A program made the translations under genes and the position numbers. The notes beneath the pieces were generated by a model. It did not search any database and was not told where the DNA came from. It was given only the letters and a program-made list of their open reading frames with translations. This document shows positions 1-5,594 of a stretch of 14,788 bases of DNA, piece by piece (the first letter of the stretch is position 1; each line of letters begins with the position of its first letter). Location of the stretch: positions 50,130 through 64,917 of the forward strand of contig CAPQSW010000004.1 in NCBI GenBank assembly GCA_948688495.1, read 5' to 3'. The DNA is from an uncultured Lachnospiraceae bacterium. GTDB lineage: Bacteria; Bacillota; Clostridia; Lachnospirales; Lachnospiraceae.

Positions 1-3
1 TGG

Positions 4-10
4 CTCCTTT
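4..10 (-). promoter_or_regulatory. Ribosome binding site of a gene starting just outside the left edge
   Basis: Read on the minus strand, AAAGGAG lies 37 bases after the padR stop codon and ends 3 bases before the window edge. A start codon would fall within a few bases beyond position 1. This shows that padR is followed closely by another gene in the same direction. PadR genes of this short type are often followed by a gene for a DUF1700 or DUF2812 membrane protein; that identity is inference, since none of the coding sequence is visible. Confidence 0.6.
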
Positions 11-46
11 CTATAAGTCAGAAATTGCGTGGTGGGAATGTCTTTT

Positions 47-358
47 CTATAGATCATGGTTTTCCGCCACCTGTACCAGATAGCGAAGGCGTTTTGCTTC
101 CAGGCCTAATACCTCCCGGCCCAACTCGGTGGTCTGGTAGACTTTTCTCCTCTTATCTTCACTTTTCACAGAGCGGATGAGCTTTTGTTTTTGCAGATTT
201 TCAATTGCACCGTACATGGTTCCGGCTGCAATCCGCACATTCCCGTCGCTCAATGCTTCTACCTTCTGCATAATGTAATAACCATGGCCCGGTTCCAGCA
301 GTGCCACCAGGATATACCAGGTAGTTTCCGTAAGGGGCAGATAGCTGCTTAAATTCAT
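47..358 (-). CDS. PadR-family transcriptional regulator
   Basis: The 103-residue protein is a small winged-helix DNA-binding repressor of the PadR type, acting in the cytoplasm. Residues about 10-65 form the winged helix: a TETTWYILVALLEPGHGYYI segment, then the recognition-helix region around AAGTMYGAIENLQKQKLI. The wing follows around residues 70-80 (RRKVYQTT), and the C-terminal helix used for dimerisation is at about 82-100. The length of just over 100 residues fits the short PadR subfamily. The ATG is preceded on the minus strand by AGGAG with a 7-base spacer. A perfect sigma-A-type promoter with an inverted repeat inside it lies upstream, so autorepression is likely. A further gene follows closely, off the left edge. 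The ligand or inducer cannot be told from the sequence. The family call is firm; the specific targets are inferred from the adjacent operators. Confidence 0.9.
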   Translation of the reverse strand: MNLSSYLPLTETTWYILVALLEPGHGYYIMQKVEALSDGNVRIAAGTMYGAIENLQKQKLIRSVKSEDKRRKVYQTTELGREVLGLEAKRLRYLVQVAENHDL

Positions 359-401
359 GCGTTGTCTCCTTTCCTTTGTATTTTAAAGTGTACAGTTAAA
401 A

Positions 402-420
402 TATACAGTTAAACTATATA
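402..420. promoter_or_regulatory. Second PadR operator candidate (imperfect inverted repeat)
   Basis: TATACAGTT (402-410), a central A, then AACTATATA (412-420) form an inverted repeat matching at 8 of 9 positions per arm. It resembles the perfect repeat at 429-449 and has the same 1-base centre. It covers the expected transcription start of padR, about 6-8 bases past the -10. A further direct copy of the half-site, TACAGTTAAA, lies at 391-400. Binding by the PadR protein is inferred from position and symmetry. Confidence 0.6.
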
Positions 421-425
421 ATTGA

Positions 426-454
426 ATTATATACAGTTCAACTGTATATGTCAA
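426..454 (-). promoter_or_regulatory. padR promoter
   Basis: On the minus strand, TTGACA (449-454) and TATAAT (426-431) are separated by exactly 17 bases, which is a full match to the sigma-A consensus. Such a strong promoter on a repressor gene normally needs tight control. Here the whole spacer is taken up by an inverted repeat. Transcription would start near 418-420 and give a leader of about 60 bases. Confidence 0.85.
429..449. promoter_or_regulatory. Primary PadR operator candidate (21-bp perfect inverted repeat)
   Basis: ATATACAGTT (429-438), a central C (439), and AACTGTATAT (440-449) form a perfect 10-bp inverted repeat. The element fills the spacer between the -35 and -10 of the padR promoter and touches both hexamers, so bound repressor would block RNA polymerase. 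Inverted repeats of this size are typical PadR dimer sites. The sequence symmetry is certain; the binding protein is inferred. Confidence 0.75.
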
Positions 455-463
455 GAATTTGTA

Positions 464-492
464 TTGACAAACACGGCCATTTTATGTATGAT
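464..492 (+). promoter_or_regulatory. Promoter of the aldolase-family gene
   Basis: TTGACA (464-469) and TATGAT (487-492) are spaced by 17 bases, a near-consensus sigma-A promoter. Its -35 lies only 9 bases from the -35 of the divergent padR promoter. Transcription would start near 499 and give a leader of about 86 bases. A copy of the ATACAGTT half-site (491-498) overlaps the end of the -10 and the start point, so PadR could act here too. Confidence 0.75.
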
Positions 493-498
493 ACAGTT
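491..498 (+). promoter_or_regulatory. PadR half-site over the aldolase promoter start
   Basis: ATACAGTT is identical to the conserved half of the inverted repeats at 402-420 and 429-449. It overlaps the -10 of the plus-strand promoter. The partner half is degenerate, with only a short GTTA/TAAC symmetry at 496-506. A weaker site is therefore possible, but the match may also be chance in AT-rich DNA. Confidence 0.4.
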
Positions 499-584
499 AC
501 TTTAACGATTTAAAGTTTGAAAATCCAAAGTAAAAATATTTGTTCTATCTAATTTGAAAGCTACATGGAATGGAGGATATAAAA

Positions 585-1571
585 ATGTCAATGGAAAATT
601 ACAATAACAGGACGCTTATGGATTACAGCCCGGACATTAAAGTGCTGGACTGCACGATGAGGGACGGAGGGCTTGTAAATAACTTTGCGTTTTCCGAGGA
701 ATTTGTCCGCGATTTATACGAGGCCAACATAAAAGCAGGCGTTGATTATATGGAGTTTGGCTATAAGGCATCTAAAGAATTATTTGACCCTAAGGAATTT
801 GGAAAATGGAAATTCTGTGAAGAGAAGGATATCCGTGCTGCTGTAGGTGACAATAAGTCTGCCTTAAAGATTTCTGTCATGGCGGATGTTGGGCGTTGCG
901 ATTACAAGAAAGATATTCTGCCAAGAAAAGACAGTGTCATAGATCTTGTGCGGGTGGCGACTTACATACACCAGATTCCAGCCGCCGTTAAGATGATAGA
1001 GGATATCAAGAAAAAGGGATATGAGGTGACGGTAAATATCATGGCGGTGTCCAAAGTCAACAGTGATGACCTGGATGCAGCCTTACAGATCCTTGCACAG
1101 AGTTCTGTGGATGCCATTTATCTCGTAGATAGTTTTGGCTCGTTTTACCCGGAACAGGTTACGAAGCTCTCGAGGAAATATGTGGAGATTGCGGATACTT
1201 CCGGGAAAATAGTCGGAATCCATGCACACAACAACCAGCAGCTTGCATTTGCCAATACGATAGAGGCCTGCCGTATGGGAGTATGCCTTCTGGATGCAAC
1301 GGTAAACGGCATGGGGCGCGGAGCAGGGAATTGTTTCTTAGAAGCGCTTCTCAGCTTCCTAAAGAATCCGAAGTATGATGAAATACCCATCATAAGGTTT
1401 GTGGAAAAACATATGCTCAAGCTGAAGGAAGAAGGTGTAGTCTGGGGCTACGACATCCCCTATCTGCTGACCGGGATTTTAAACAGCCATCCATCGACAG
1501 CTATCAAATTTATTAAAGATAATAGAACGGATTACACAAGACTGATGCAGGAACTGATGGATCTTGAATAG
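585..1571 (+). CDS. HMGL-like (DRE-TIM metallolyase) aldolase-family protein
   Basis: The 328-residue protein belongs to the HMGL-like TIM-barrel family, whose members cleave or form C-C bonds next to a metal-bound enolate. 4-hydroxy-2-oxovalerate aldolase and homocitrate/isopropylmalate synthases are examples. Visible motifs are DCTMRDGG at 22-29 (metal ligand Asp22 and catalytic Arg), DSFGSFYP at 182-189, the metal-binding HAHNN at 213-217, and GMGRGAGN at 242-249. The C-terminal half is short, with no regulatory or dehydrogenase-partner domain, so it is not an IPM or homocitrate synthase. ATG 585 is chosen because GGAGG (572-576) sits 8 bases ahead; the in-frame ATG at 570 would place that site inside the gene. 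It is transcribed divergently from padR, ends in a strong terminator, and appears monocistronic. The substrate is not known; no acetaldehyde dehydrogenase gene is adjacent, which argues against a classical meta-cleavage role. Confidence 0.85.
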   Translation: MSMENYNNRTLMDYSPDIKVLDCTMRDGGLVNNFAFSEEFVRDLYEANIKAGVDYMEFGYKASKELFDPKEFGKWKFCEEKDIRAAVGDNKSALKISVMADVGRCDYKKDILPRKDSVIDLVRVATYIHQIPAAVKMIEDIKKKGYEVTVNIMAVSKVNSDDLDAALQILAQSSVDAIYLVDSFGSFYPEQVTKLSRKYVEIADTSGKIVGIHAHNNQQLAFANTIEACRMGVCLLDATVNGMGRGAGNCFLEALLSFLKNPKYDEIPIIRFVEKHMLKLKEEGVVWGYDIPYLLTGILNSHPSTAIKFIKDNRTDYTRLMQELMDLE

Positions 1572-1580
1572 GAAGACAGA

Positions 1581-1635
1581 AAGCCCCTTAGACAATCTGT
1601 AGTAATGTGGATGAAGATTGTCTAAGGGGTTTGTA
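1581..1635. terminator. Bidirectional intrinsic terminator
   Basis: CCCCTTAGACAATC (1584-1597) pairs perfectly with GATTGTCTAAGGGG (1616-1629) around an 18-base loop. A-U and G-U pairs extend the stem outward. On the plus strand it is followed by TTTGTATT; on the minus strand the stem is followed by CTTTCTGTCTT. It lies between convergent genes, 12 bases after the aldolase stop and 22 bases past the stop of the minus-strand gene, so it can end transcripts from both sides. Confidence 0.85.
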
Positions 1636-1650
1636 TTAATCCAAAACAGT

Positions 1651-3294
1651 TTATTTTATTTTGACCTTTTTGGATTGGAAGGCGCTGGTATAGGTCTTTC
1701 CTTTGTAAGTCTTATAGGCTTTTACGGTGAACGTATATGTTGTCCCTGATTTCAGTCGTGTCTTTGTATATTTAAGGCCCTTGAGGCTTTTTATTTTTTT
1801 CCAGTTTTTCTGTGTTTTGGTCTTATAGTAAACGGTATAGCCGGTTGCTCCTTTTACCTTATTCCATTTTATAGTGGCTTTTTTTCTTCCAGGTGTTACT
1901 TTGAAACTTACTTTGTTCGGAGCTGTTGCCGTATACAAAGATGTGTAGGATTTGCTCGTTATCTGCTTCCCGGTCTGGGATTTTATGTAAGCTTTCACAG
2001 CAAAACGGTAAGTATTGCCGGGGGTAAGTTTTTTTATGGTATAGGAATTGGTATTGCTTGTCAGTGTTGTTTTTGCAATCCATTTTTTCCCGGCACTGTT
2101 ATATTGATAAATGATATATCCCTTTGCCCCTGGAATCTTTTTCCAGGTTAGTTTGACGGTTTTAGCGGTGCAGGCAGAAGTTTTCAGCCCGGAAACATTA
2201 GATATAGTGGGAGCTTCTATCGTGGGCTCGTTTGTTATGGGTTCATTTGATTTGATTTTTTCTATTTCTTTGTATATATCTGCTGCAGGCTGATAGCCTA
2301 AGGTGAGGTTCTGTATTTTATTATTCTTATCAATCAATACGATATATGGAAAAGTTCCGCCGTCGTGTCCATAAAGTTTTAAGTAACTTAATGCGAATTT
2401 ATAATTGAGCATAGCCTCATCGTGGCAGAATAGAATGCCCTTATCTGGGAAATTACCCGCAAAAGTTTTGGTGTCAGACAAGGAATTGCCCATCACGTCC
2501 GCGAAAATCACACGTATATCTTTGTCGTTGATCCAGCTGCTGTCACATATTTCTTTTAATGTTGCTTTTGTGAAATTACAGTTTACATTACCGAACAGCA
2601 GGACAGTGATTTTATTGGGATCTGCTTTTGTGGAAACAATGGTGTTATCTATGCTGTTCAGGCCATATGCAAAGTTTTCGAGGCCAGAATCCGAACCGGA
2701 AGGGGGTGTTGTACTTCCTCCACTGCTTATATCTGCAAATTTCTTGATTTCAGTTAAAATTTCATCAGCAGTCTTTTGATTTGTTAAAATATCCTGTATC
2801 TTATTATTCTTGTCAATCAGTACAATCATAGGAAGCTTGTTGCTGTCAAGACCCGTCAGTTGTTTATAATTGTACATGATTCTAGGAATCAGGTCAGAAT
2901 CGTCATGATAGCAGAATGTCATGTCAGGACACTGGTAGCCTTGCTCATAAGCCAGGACCTCCTCCTGGGTGTGCAGGTTACAGTCAGCGAAAATTACCCG
3001 AATATCGGAACGCTTCACCCAGTCGCAGGTGGAGATGCTGTTTAAGGTGGATCTTGTATAACTGCATCCCGTGTGGCCGAAAATCAGGACAGTTGTTTCA
3101 TTTGGATTCGCTTTTGTGGAAACAGCGGTACCGTTTGTGGATGTGAGGGTATATATGGGGTTTTCAATGTTAGACTGGCGGTCAGCAGCCTGTGCGGTTC
3201 TTCCTGGTATCATGTATGATAAAGGGAGAAATAGCAGCACAAGGAGCGCAATCTGATATAGTCTGTGTTTGTGGTAAAATGCTTCTTTTGTCAT
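1651..3294 (-). CDS. Secreted protein with two thioredoxin-fold repeats and two FN3 domains
   Basis: This 547-residue exported protein starts with a basic segment, a hydrophobic core (about 14-28) and a likely cleavage site after AQA36. Residues about 44-188 and 205-348 are two copies of a thioredoxin-like domain. Each has beta strand LIFG or LLFG, one active-site cysteine (CSYT at 77-80; CNFT at 239-242), an IRVIFAD strand, the loop proline before IVLIDKNNKI (P155, P316), and a C-terminal helix. Two fibronectin type III domains (about 362-460 and 461-547) follow, rich in Lys and Tyr. The second CXXC cysteine is absent in both copies, but Cys90/250 and Cys128/290 recur at matching places. The start is set by AGGAGGT (3301-3307) 6 bases before the ATG. 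It stands alone between a terminator and its own promoter. No sortase motif or membrane anchor is seen, so it is probably released or held to the wall by its basic FN3 domains. Substrate and exact role are unknown. Confidence 0.8.
   Translation of the reverse strand: MTKEAFYHKHRLYQIALLVLLFLPLSYMIPGRTAQAADRQSNIENPIYTLTSTNGTAVSTKANPNETTVLIFGHTGCSYTRSTLNSISTCDWVKRSDIRVIFADCNLHTQEEVLAYEQGYQCPDMTFCYHDDSDLIPRIMYNYKQLTGLDSNKLPMIVLIDKNNKIQDILTNQKTADEILTEIKKFADISSGGSTTPPSGSDSGLENFAYGLNSIDNTIVSTKADPNKITVLLFGNVNCNFTKATLKEICDSSWINDKDIRVIFADVMGNSLSDTKTFAGNFPDKGILFCHDEAMLNYKFALSYLKLYGHDGGTFPYIVLIDKNNKIQNLTLGYQPAADIYKEIEKIKSNEPITNEPTIEAPTISNVSGLKTSACTAKTVKLTWKKIPGAKGYIIYQYNSAGKKWIAKTTLTSNTNSYTIKKLTPGNTYRFAVKAYIKSQTGKQITSKSYTSLYTATAPNKVSFKVTPGRKKATIKWNKVKGATGYTVYYKTKTQKNWKKIKSLKGLKYTKTRLKSGTTYTFTVKAYKTYKGKTYTSAFQSKKVKIK
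2251..3165 (-). repeat. Internal tandem duplication encoding two thioredoxin-like domains
   Basis: Two segments of about 430 bases inside the secreted-protein gene encode related domains. Matching blocks include VSTKANPN and VSTKADPN, IRVIFAD in both, and IVLIDKNNKIQ in both. The DNA is also alike: the segment near 2312-2345 resembles the one near 2792-2825, about 480 bases away. The two copies have drifted, so this is an old duplication rather than a recent one. Confidence 0.75.
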
Positions 3295-3368
3295 AGTGTA
3301 ACCTCCTGAATTTTATATGTTTTAATATAATATTTTATAGCCGCGAGGATATGCGGTATTTTATTGTA

Positions 3369-3397
3369 ATAATAGCATATCATTTATGTGCTTACAA
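3369..3397 (-). promoter_or_regulatory. Promoter of the secreted-protein gene
   Basis: On the minus strand TTGTAA (3392-3397) and TATTAT (3369-3374) are 17 bases apart, and TG one base ahead of the -10 makes it an extended -10. It would give a leader of about 68 bases before the ATG at 3294. The match is good but the region is AT-rich, so another start is possible. Confidence 0.6.
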
Positions 3398-3547
3398 CTA
3401 ATATATTGAAGCTATTCCGCCTCCTGTGTTATTATTATATTAGGAAACCGCTGTACGTATGAAAGCATAGAAACTGGAGGTTGTAATCATCGGATATTAC
3501 CTCAAGATTCCAACTGTAAAAAAATGCTGGTATTTTTGCAAGGAGTG

Positions 3548-3556
3548 TGCTATAAT
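3548..3556 (+). promoter_or_regulatory. Extended -10 promoter of the tig-clpP-clpX cluster
   Basis: TGCTATAAT is a full extended -10 element. No good -35 lies 16-18 bases upstream (TGGTAT at best), which is usual for extended -10 promoters. Transcription would begin near 3563, giving a leader of about 88 bases. A 5-bp hairpin (CACAA/TTGTG, 3558-3572) sits right at the start point. Confidence 0.55.
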
Positions 3557-3650
3557 CACAAGATGATTGTGTAATTTGGAATTAAATCACAAAAATTCTT
3601 TAAGAAACGTAATACTGGATGATATATATTTAAGGAGGAAATTATTGGAA

Positions 3651-4943
3651 ATGAGTGTACAGGTAGAAAATTTAGAAAAGAACATGGTAAAGCTGACGAT
3701 TGAGGTGCCGGCAGAAGAACTGGAAAAAGCAATGCAGGCAGCTTATTTGAAAGAGAAAAGCAGAATCAGCCTTCCAGGTTTCCGTAAGGGCAAGGTGCCA
3801 AGGGCAATGATTGAGAAAATGTATGGACCGGAGATTTTCTTCGAGGATGCAGCAAATATGCTCATTACCCAGGAATATCCCAAAGCAGTGGAGGAGTCAG
3901 GTGCAGACATTGTATCCAGGCCGGAAATTGATGTAACACAGATTGAAAAAGGAAAGCCTTTCATCTTTACGGCGGAGGTTGCTGTGAGACCGGAAGTGAC
4001 GCTTGGAGAATATAAGGGAATTTCTGTCACAAAGACGGATATTACCGTAACAGAGGAAGAACTGAATGAAGAAATTGACAAAGAGAGAAAGAGCAATGCA
4101 AGAACGATTACCGTAGAGGACCGTGCGGTTGCAGACGGTGATACGGCGGTTATTGATTTTGAAGGATTTGTTGACGGCATTGCATTCGAGGGAGGAAAGA
4201 GTGAGAATCACTCCCTGGTAATCGGTTCCCATTCCTTCATTGAGGGATTTGAGGAGCAGTTGATCGGAAAGAACAGCGGGGATGAGTTTGATGTGAATGT
4301 TACATTCCCGGAGGAATATCATGCAGAAGAACTGGCAGGCAAGCCGGCAGTATTTAAAGTAAAAATTAATGAAATTAAGACAGAGGAATTGCCAGAGCTT
4401 GATGATGAGTTTGCACAGGATGTGTCTGAGTTTGATACTCTGGAAGAATACAAGAAGGACGTGGAGAAGAAGCTTGTGGAACGCAAAGAGGCAGAAGGAA
4501 AGCGTGCGCAGGAGAATGAAGCAATTGATAAGATTGTAGAAACTTCAAAGATGGAGATACCGGATGTGATGGTAGACAGTCAGGCGCGTTCTATGGTAGA
4601 TGATTTTGCGAACAGGATTTCCCAGCAGGGATTATCCATGGAGCAGTATATGCAGTTCAGCGGAACAAACATGGAGCAGATGTTGGAGCAGATGCAGCCG
4701 GAGGCGTTAAAGCGTATCCAGTCTACGCTGGTGCTGGAAGAAATTGCCAAGAAAGAGGATATTCAAGTGTCTGAGGAAGATGTGGATGCGGAGATTCAGA
4801 AAATGGCGGGTATGTATGGCATGCAGGCAGAACAGTTAAAAGAGTATATGGGAGAGTCTGAGAAAGAATCCATGAAGATGGAGATTGCAGTCCAGAAAGC
4901 GATAGATTTGATAATGGAGCATGTAAAGGAGGAAGGTAAATGA
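3651..4943 (+). CDS. tig: Trigger factor, ribosome-associated chaperone and peptidyl-prolyl isomerase
   Basis: Trigger factor binds at the ribosome exit tunnel and shields nascent chains; it also has prolyl cis-trans isomerase activity. The 430-residue length matches the family (about 430). The N-terminal ribosome-binding domain carries the signature GFRKGKVPR at 43-51. An FKBP-type domain spans about 155-245 (DGDTAVIDFEGFVDGIAFEGG onward), and a helical SurA-like chaperone domain makes up the rest. The frame stays open upstream, but ATG 3651 gives the usual MSVQVENLEKN beginning. The GGAGG (3634-3638) is 12 bases ahead, rather far; a TTG at 3645 would be 6 bases away and would add only two residues. 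The stop overlaps the clpP start as ATGA (4940-4943), so the two are translationally coupled. The tig-clpP-clpX order is widely conserved in bacteria. Confidence 0.97.
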   Translation: MSVQVENLEKNMVKLTIEVPAEELEKAMQAAYLKEKSRISLPGFRKGKVPRAMIEKMYGPEIFFEDAANMLITQEYPKAVEESGADIVSRPEIDVTQIEKGKPFIFTAEVAVRPEVTLGEYKGISVTKTDITVTEEELNEEIDKERKSNARTITVEDRAVADGDTAVIDFEGFVDGIAFEGGKSENHSLVIGSHSFIEGFEEQLIGKNSGDEFDVNVTFPEEYHAEELAGKPAVFKVKINEIKTEELPELDDEFAQDVSEFDTLEEYKKDVEKKLVERKEAEGKRAQENEAIDKIVETSKMEIPDVMVDSQARSMVDDFANRISQQGLSMEQYMQFSGTNMEQMLEQMQPEALKRIQSTLVLEEIAKKEDIQVSEEDVDAEIQKMAGMYGMQAEQLKEYMGESEKESMKMEIAVQKAIDLIMEHVKEEGK

Positions 4944-5524
4944 GTTTAGTACCTTATGTCGTTGAGCAGACCAGCAGGGGAGAGCGGTCTTACGATATTT
5001 ATTCCAGACTGTTAAAGGACAGGATTATATTTTTGGGAGAAGAAGTAAACGAGACAACAGCAGGTCTTGTGGTGGCTCAGCTTCTGTTTTTGGAATCTGA
5101 GGATCCTGGCAAGGATATCCATTTATATATCAATTCCCCGGGCGGCGTGGTGACGGCGGGCCTGGCAATTTATGATACGATGAATTACATCAAGTGCGAT
5201 GTGGAGACCATTTGCATCGGACTTGCAGCGAGCATGGGGGCCTTTCTGCTGGCAGGTGGAACGAAAGGCAAGCGTTTTGCGCTTCCCAATGCAGAAATTA
5301 TGATTCATCAGCCTTCTGGCGGAGCCAAAGGACAGGCAACAGACATCCAGATTGTTGCAGACAATATTTTAAAAACAAAGAAACGTTTAAATACGATTTT
5401 GGCAGAGAATACAGGACAGCCATATGATGTGATTGCAGCGGACACGGAGCGTGATAATTACATGTCTGCAGACGAGGCAAAAGAATATGGTTTAATAGAT
5501 GGCGTGATTACAAACAGAAAGTAA
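4940..5524 (+). CDS. clpP: ATP-dependent Clp protease, proteolytic subunit ClpP
   Basis: ClpP forms the tetradecameric serine protease chamber that degrades proteins unfolded by ClpX or ClpC. The 194-residue protein has the full catalytic triad: Ser98 in AASMGA, His123 in MIHQPSGG and Asp172 in ERDNYMSADEA. The N-terminal MSLVPYVVEQTSRGERSYDIYS is typical of the canonical housekeeping form and has almost no propeptide. The GGAGG at the end of tig (from 4929) serves as ribosome binding site, and the start overlaps the tig stop by 4 bases. The triad and substrate-binding handle region (about 125-160) are intact, so it should be active. A hairpin follows before clpX. Confidence 0.98.
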   Translation: MSLVPYVVEQTSRGERSYDIYSRLLKDRIIFLGEEVNETTAGLVVAQLLFLESEDPGKDIHLYINSPGGVVTAGLAIYDTMNYIKCDVETICIGLAASMGAFLLAGGTKGKRFALPNAEIMIHQPSGGAKGQATDIQIVADNILKTKKRLNTILAENTGQPYDVIAADTERDNYMSADEAKEYGLIDGVITNRK

Positions 5525-5529
5525 GAGTT

Positions 5530-5561
5530 AGGGACAGCGAGCATATGCCACTGTCCCTTTT
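5530..5561 (+). terminator. Hairpin with short T run between clpP and clpX
   Basis: AGGGACAG (5530-5537) pairs with CTGTCCCT (5551-5558); the loop contains the self-complementary GCATATGC. Four T residues (5558-5561) follow, then GAAAAATTT. The stem is 8 bp with a weak T tract, so it would end only part of the transcripts or act as an RNA-processing or stability element that lets clpP exceed clpX. No new promoter is evident in the 33 bases before clpX. Confidence 0.55.
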
Positions 5562-5594
5562 GAAAAATTTCATGTGAAAGGTGAGAACAGGATT

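Larger units (their letters stand above)
3295..3650. other. Divergent intergenic region between the secreted-protein gene and tig
   Basis: These 356 bases hold the promoter of the leftward gene (3369-3397), the extended -10 of tig (3548-3556) and about 150 bases between them without a convincing gene. A short hairpin can form at 3477-3503, where GAGGT and AAT pair with ATT and ACCTC around a bulge. No CIRCE (HrcA) inverted repeat and no CtsR heptad repeat was found, although tig and clp genes are often under such control in Firmicutes. Confidence 0.6.

Noticed and set aside
570..584. Earlier ATG for the aldolase gene
   Set aside because: The GGAGG ribosome site lies within the first codons of that version and is correctly spaced for ATG 585.
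3567..3650. N-terminal extension of trigger factor in the same open frame
   Set aside because: The added residues are unlike any trigger factor N-terminus, and the ribosome site GGAGG at 3634-3638 lies inside the extension; the start at 3651 (or TTG 3645) fits better.
3295..3650. Riboswitch or T-box ahead of tig
   Set aside because: Only short, isolated stems are found; no conserved riboswitch core or T-box sequence is recognisable and the leader is under 100 bases.
3743..4322. Two overlapping minus-strand open frames opposite tig
   Set aside because: They are shadows of the trigger factor coding sequence; no domain and no promoter supports them.
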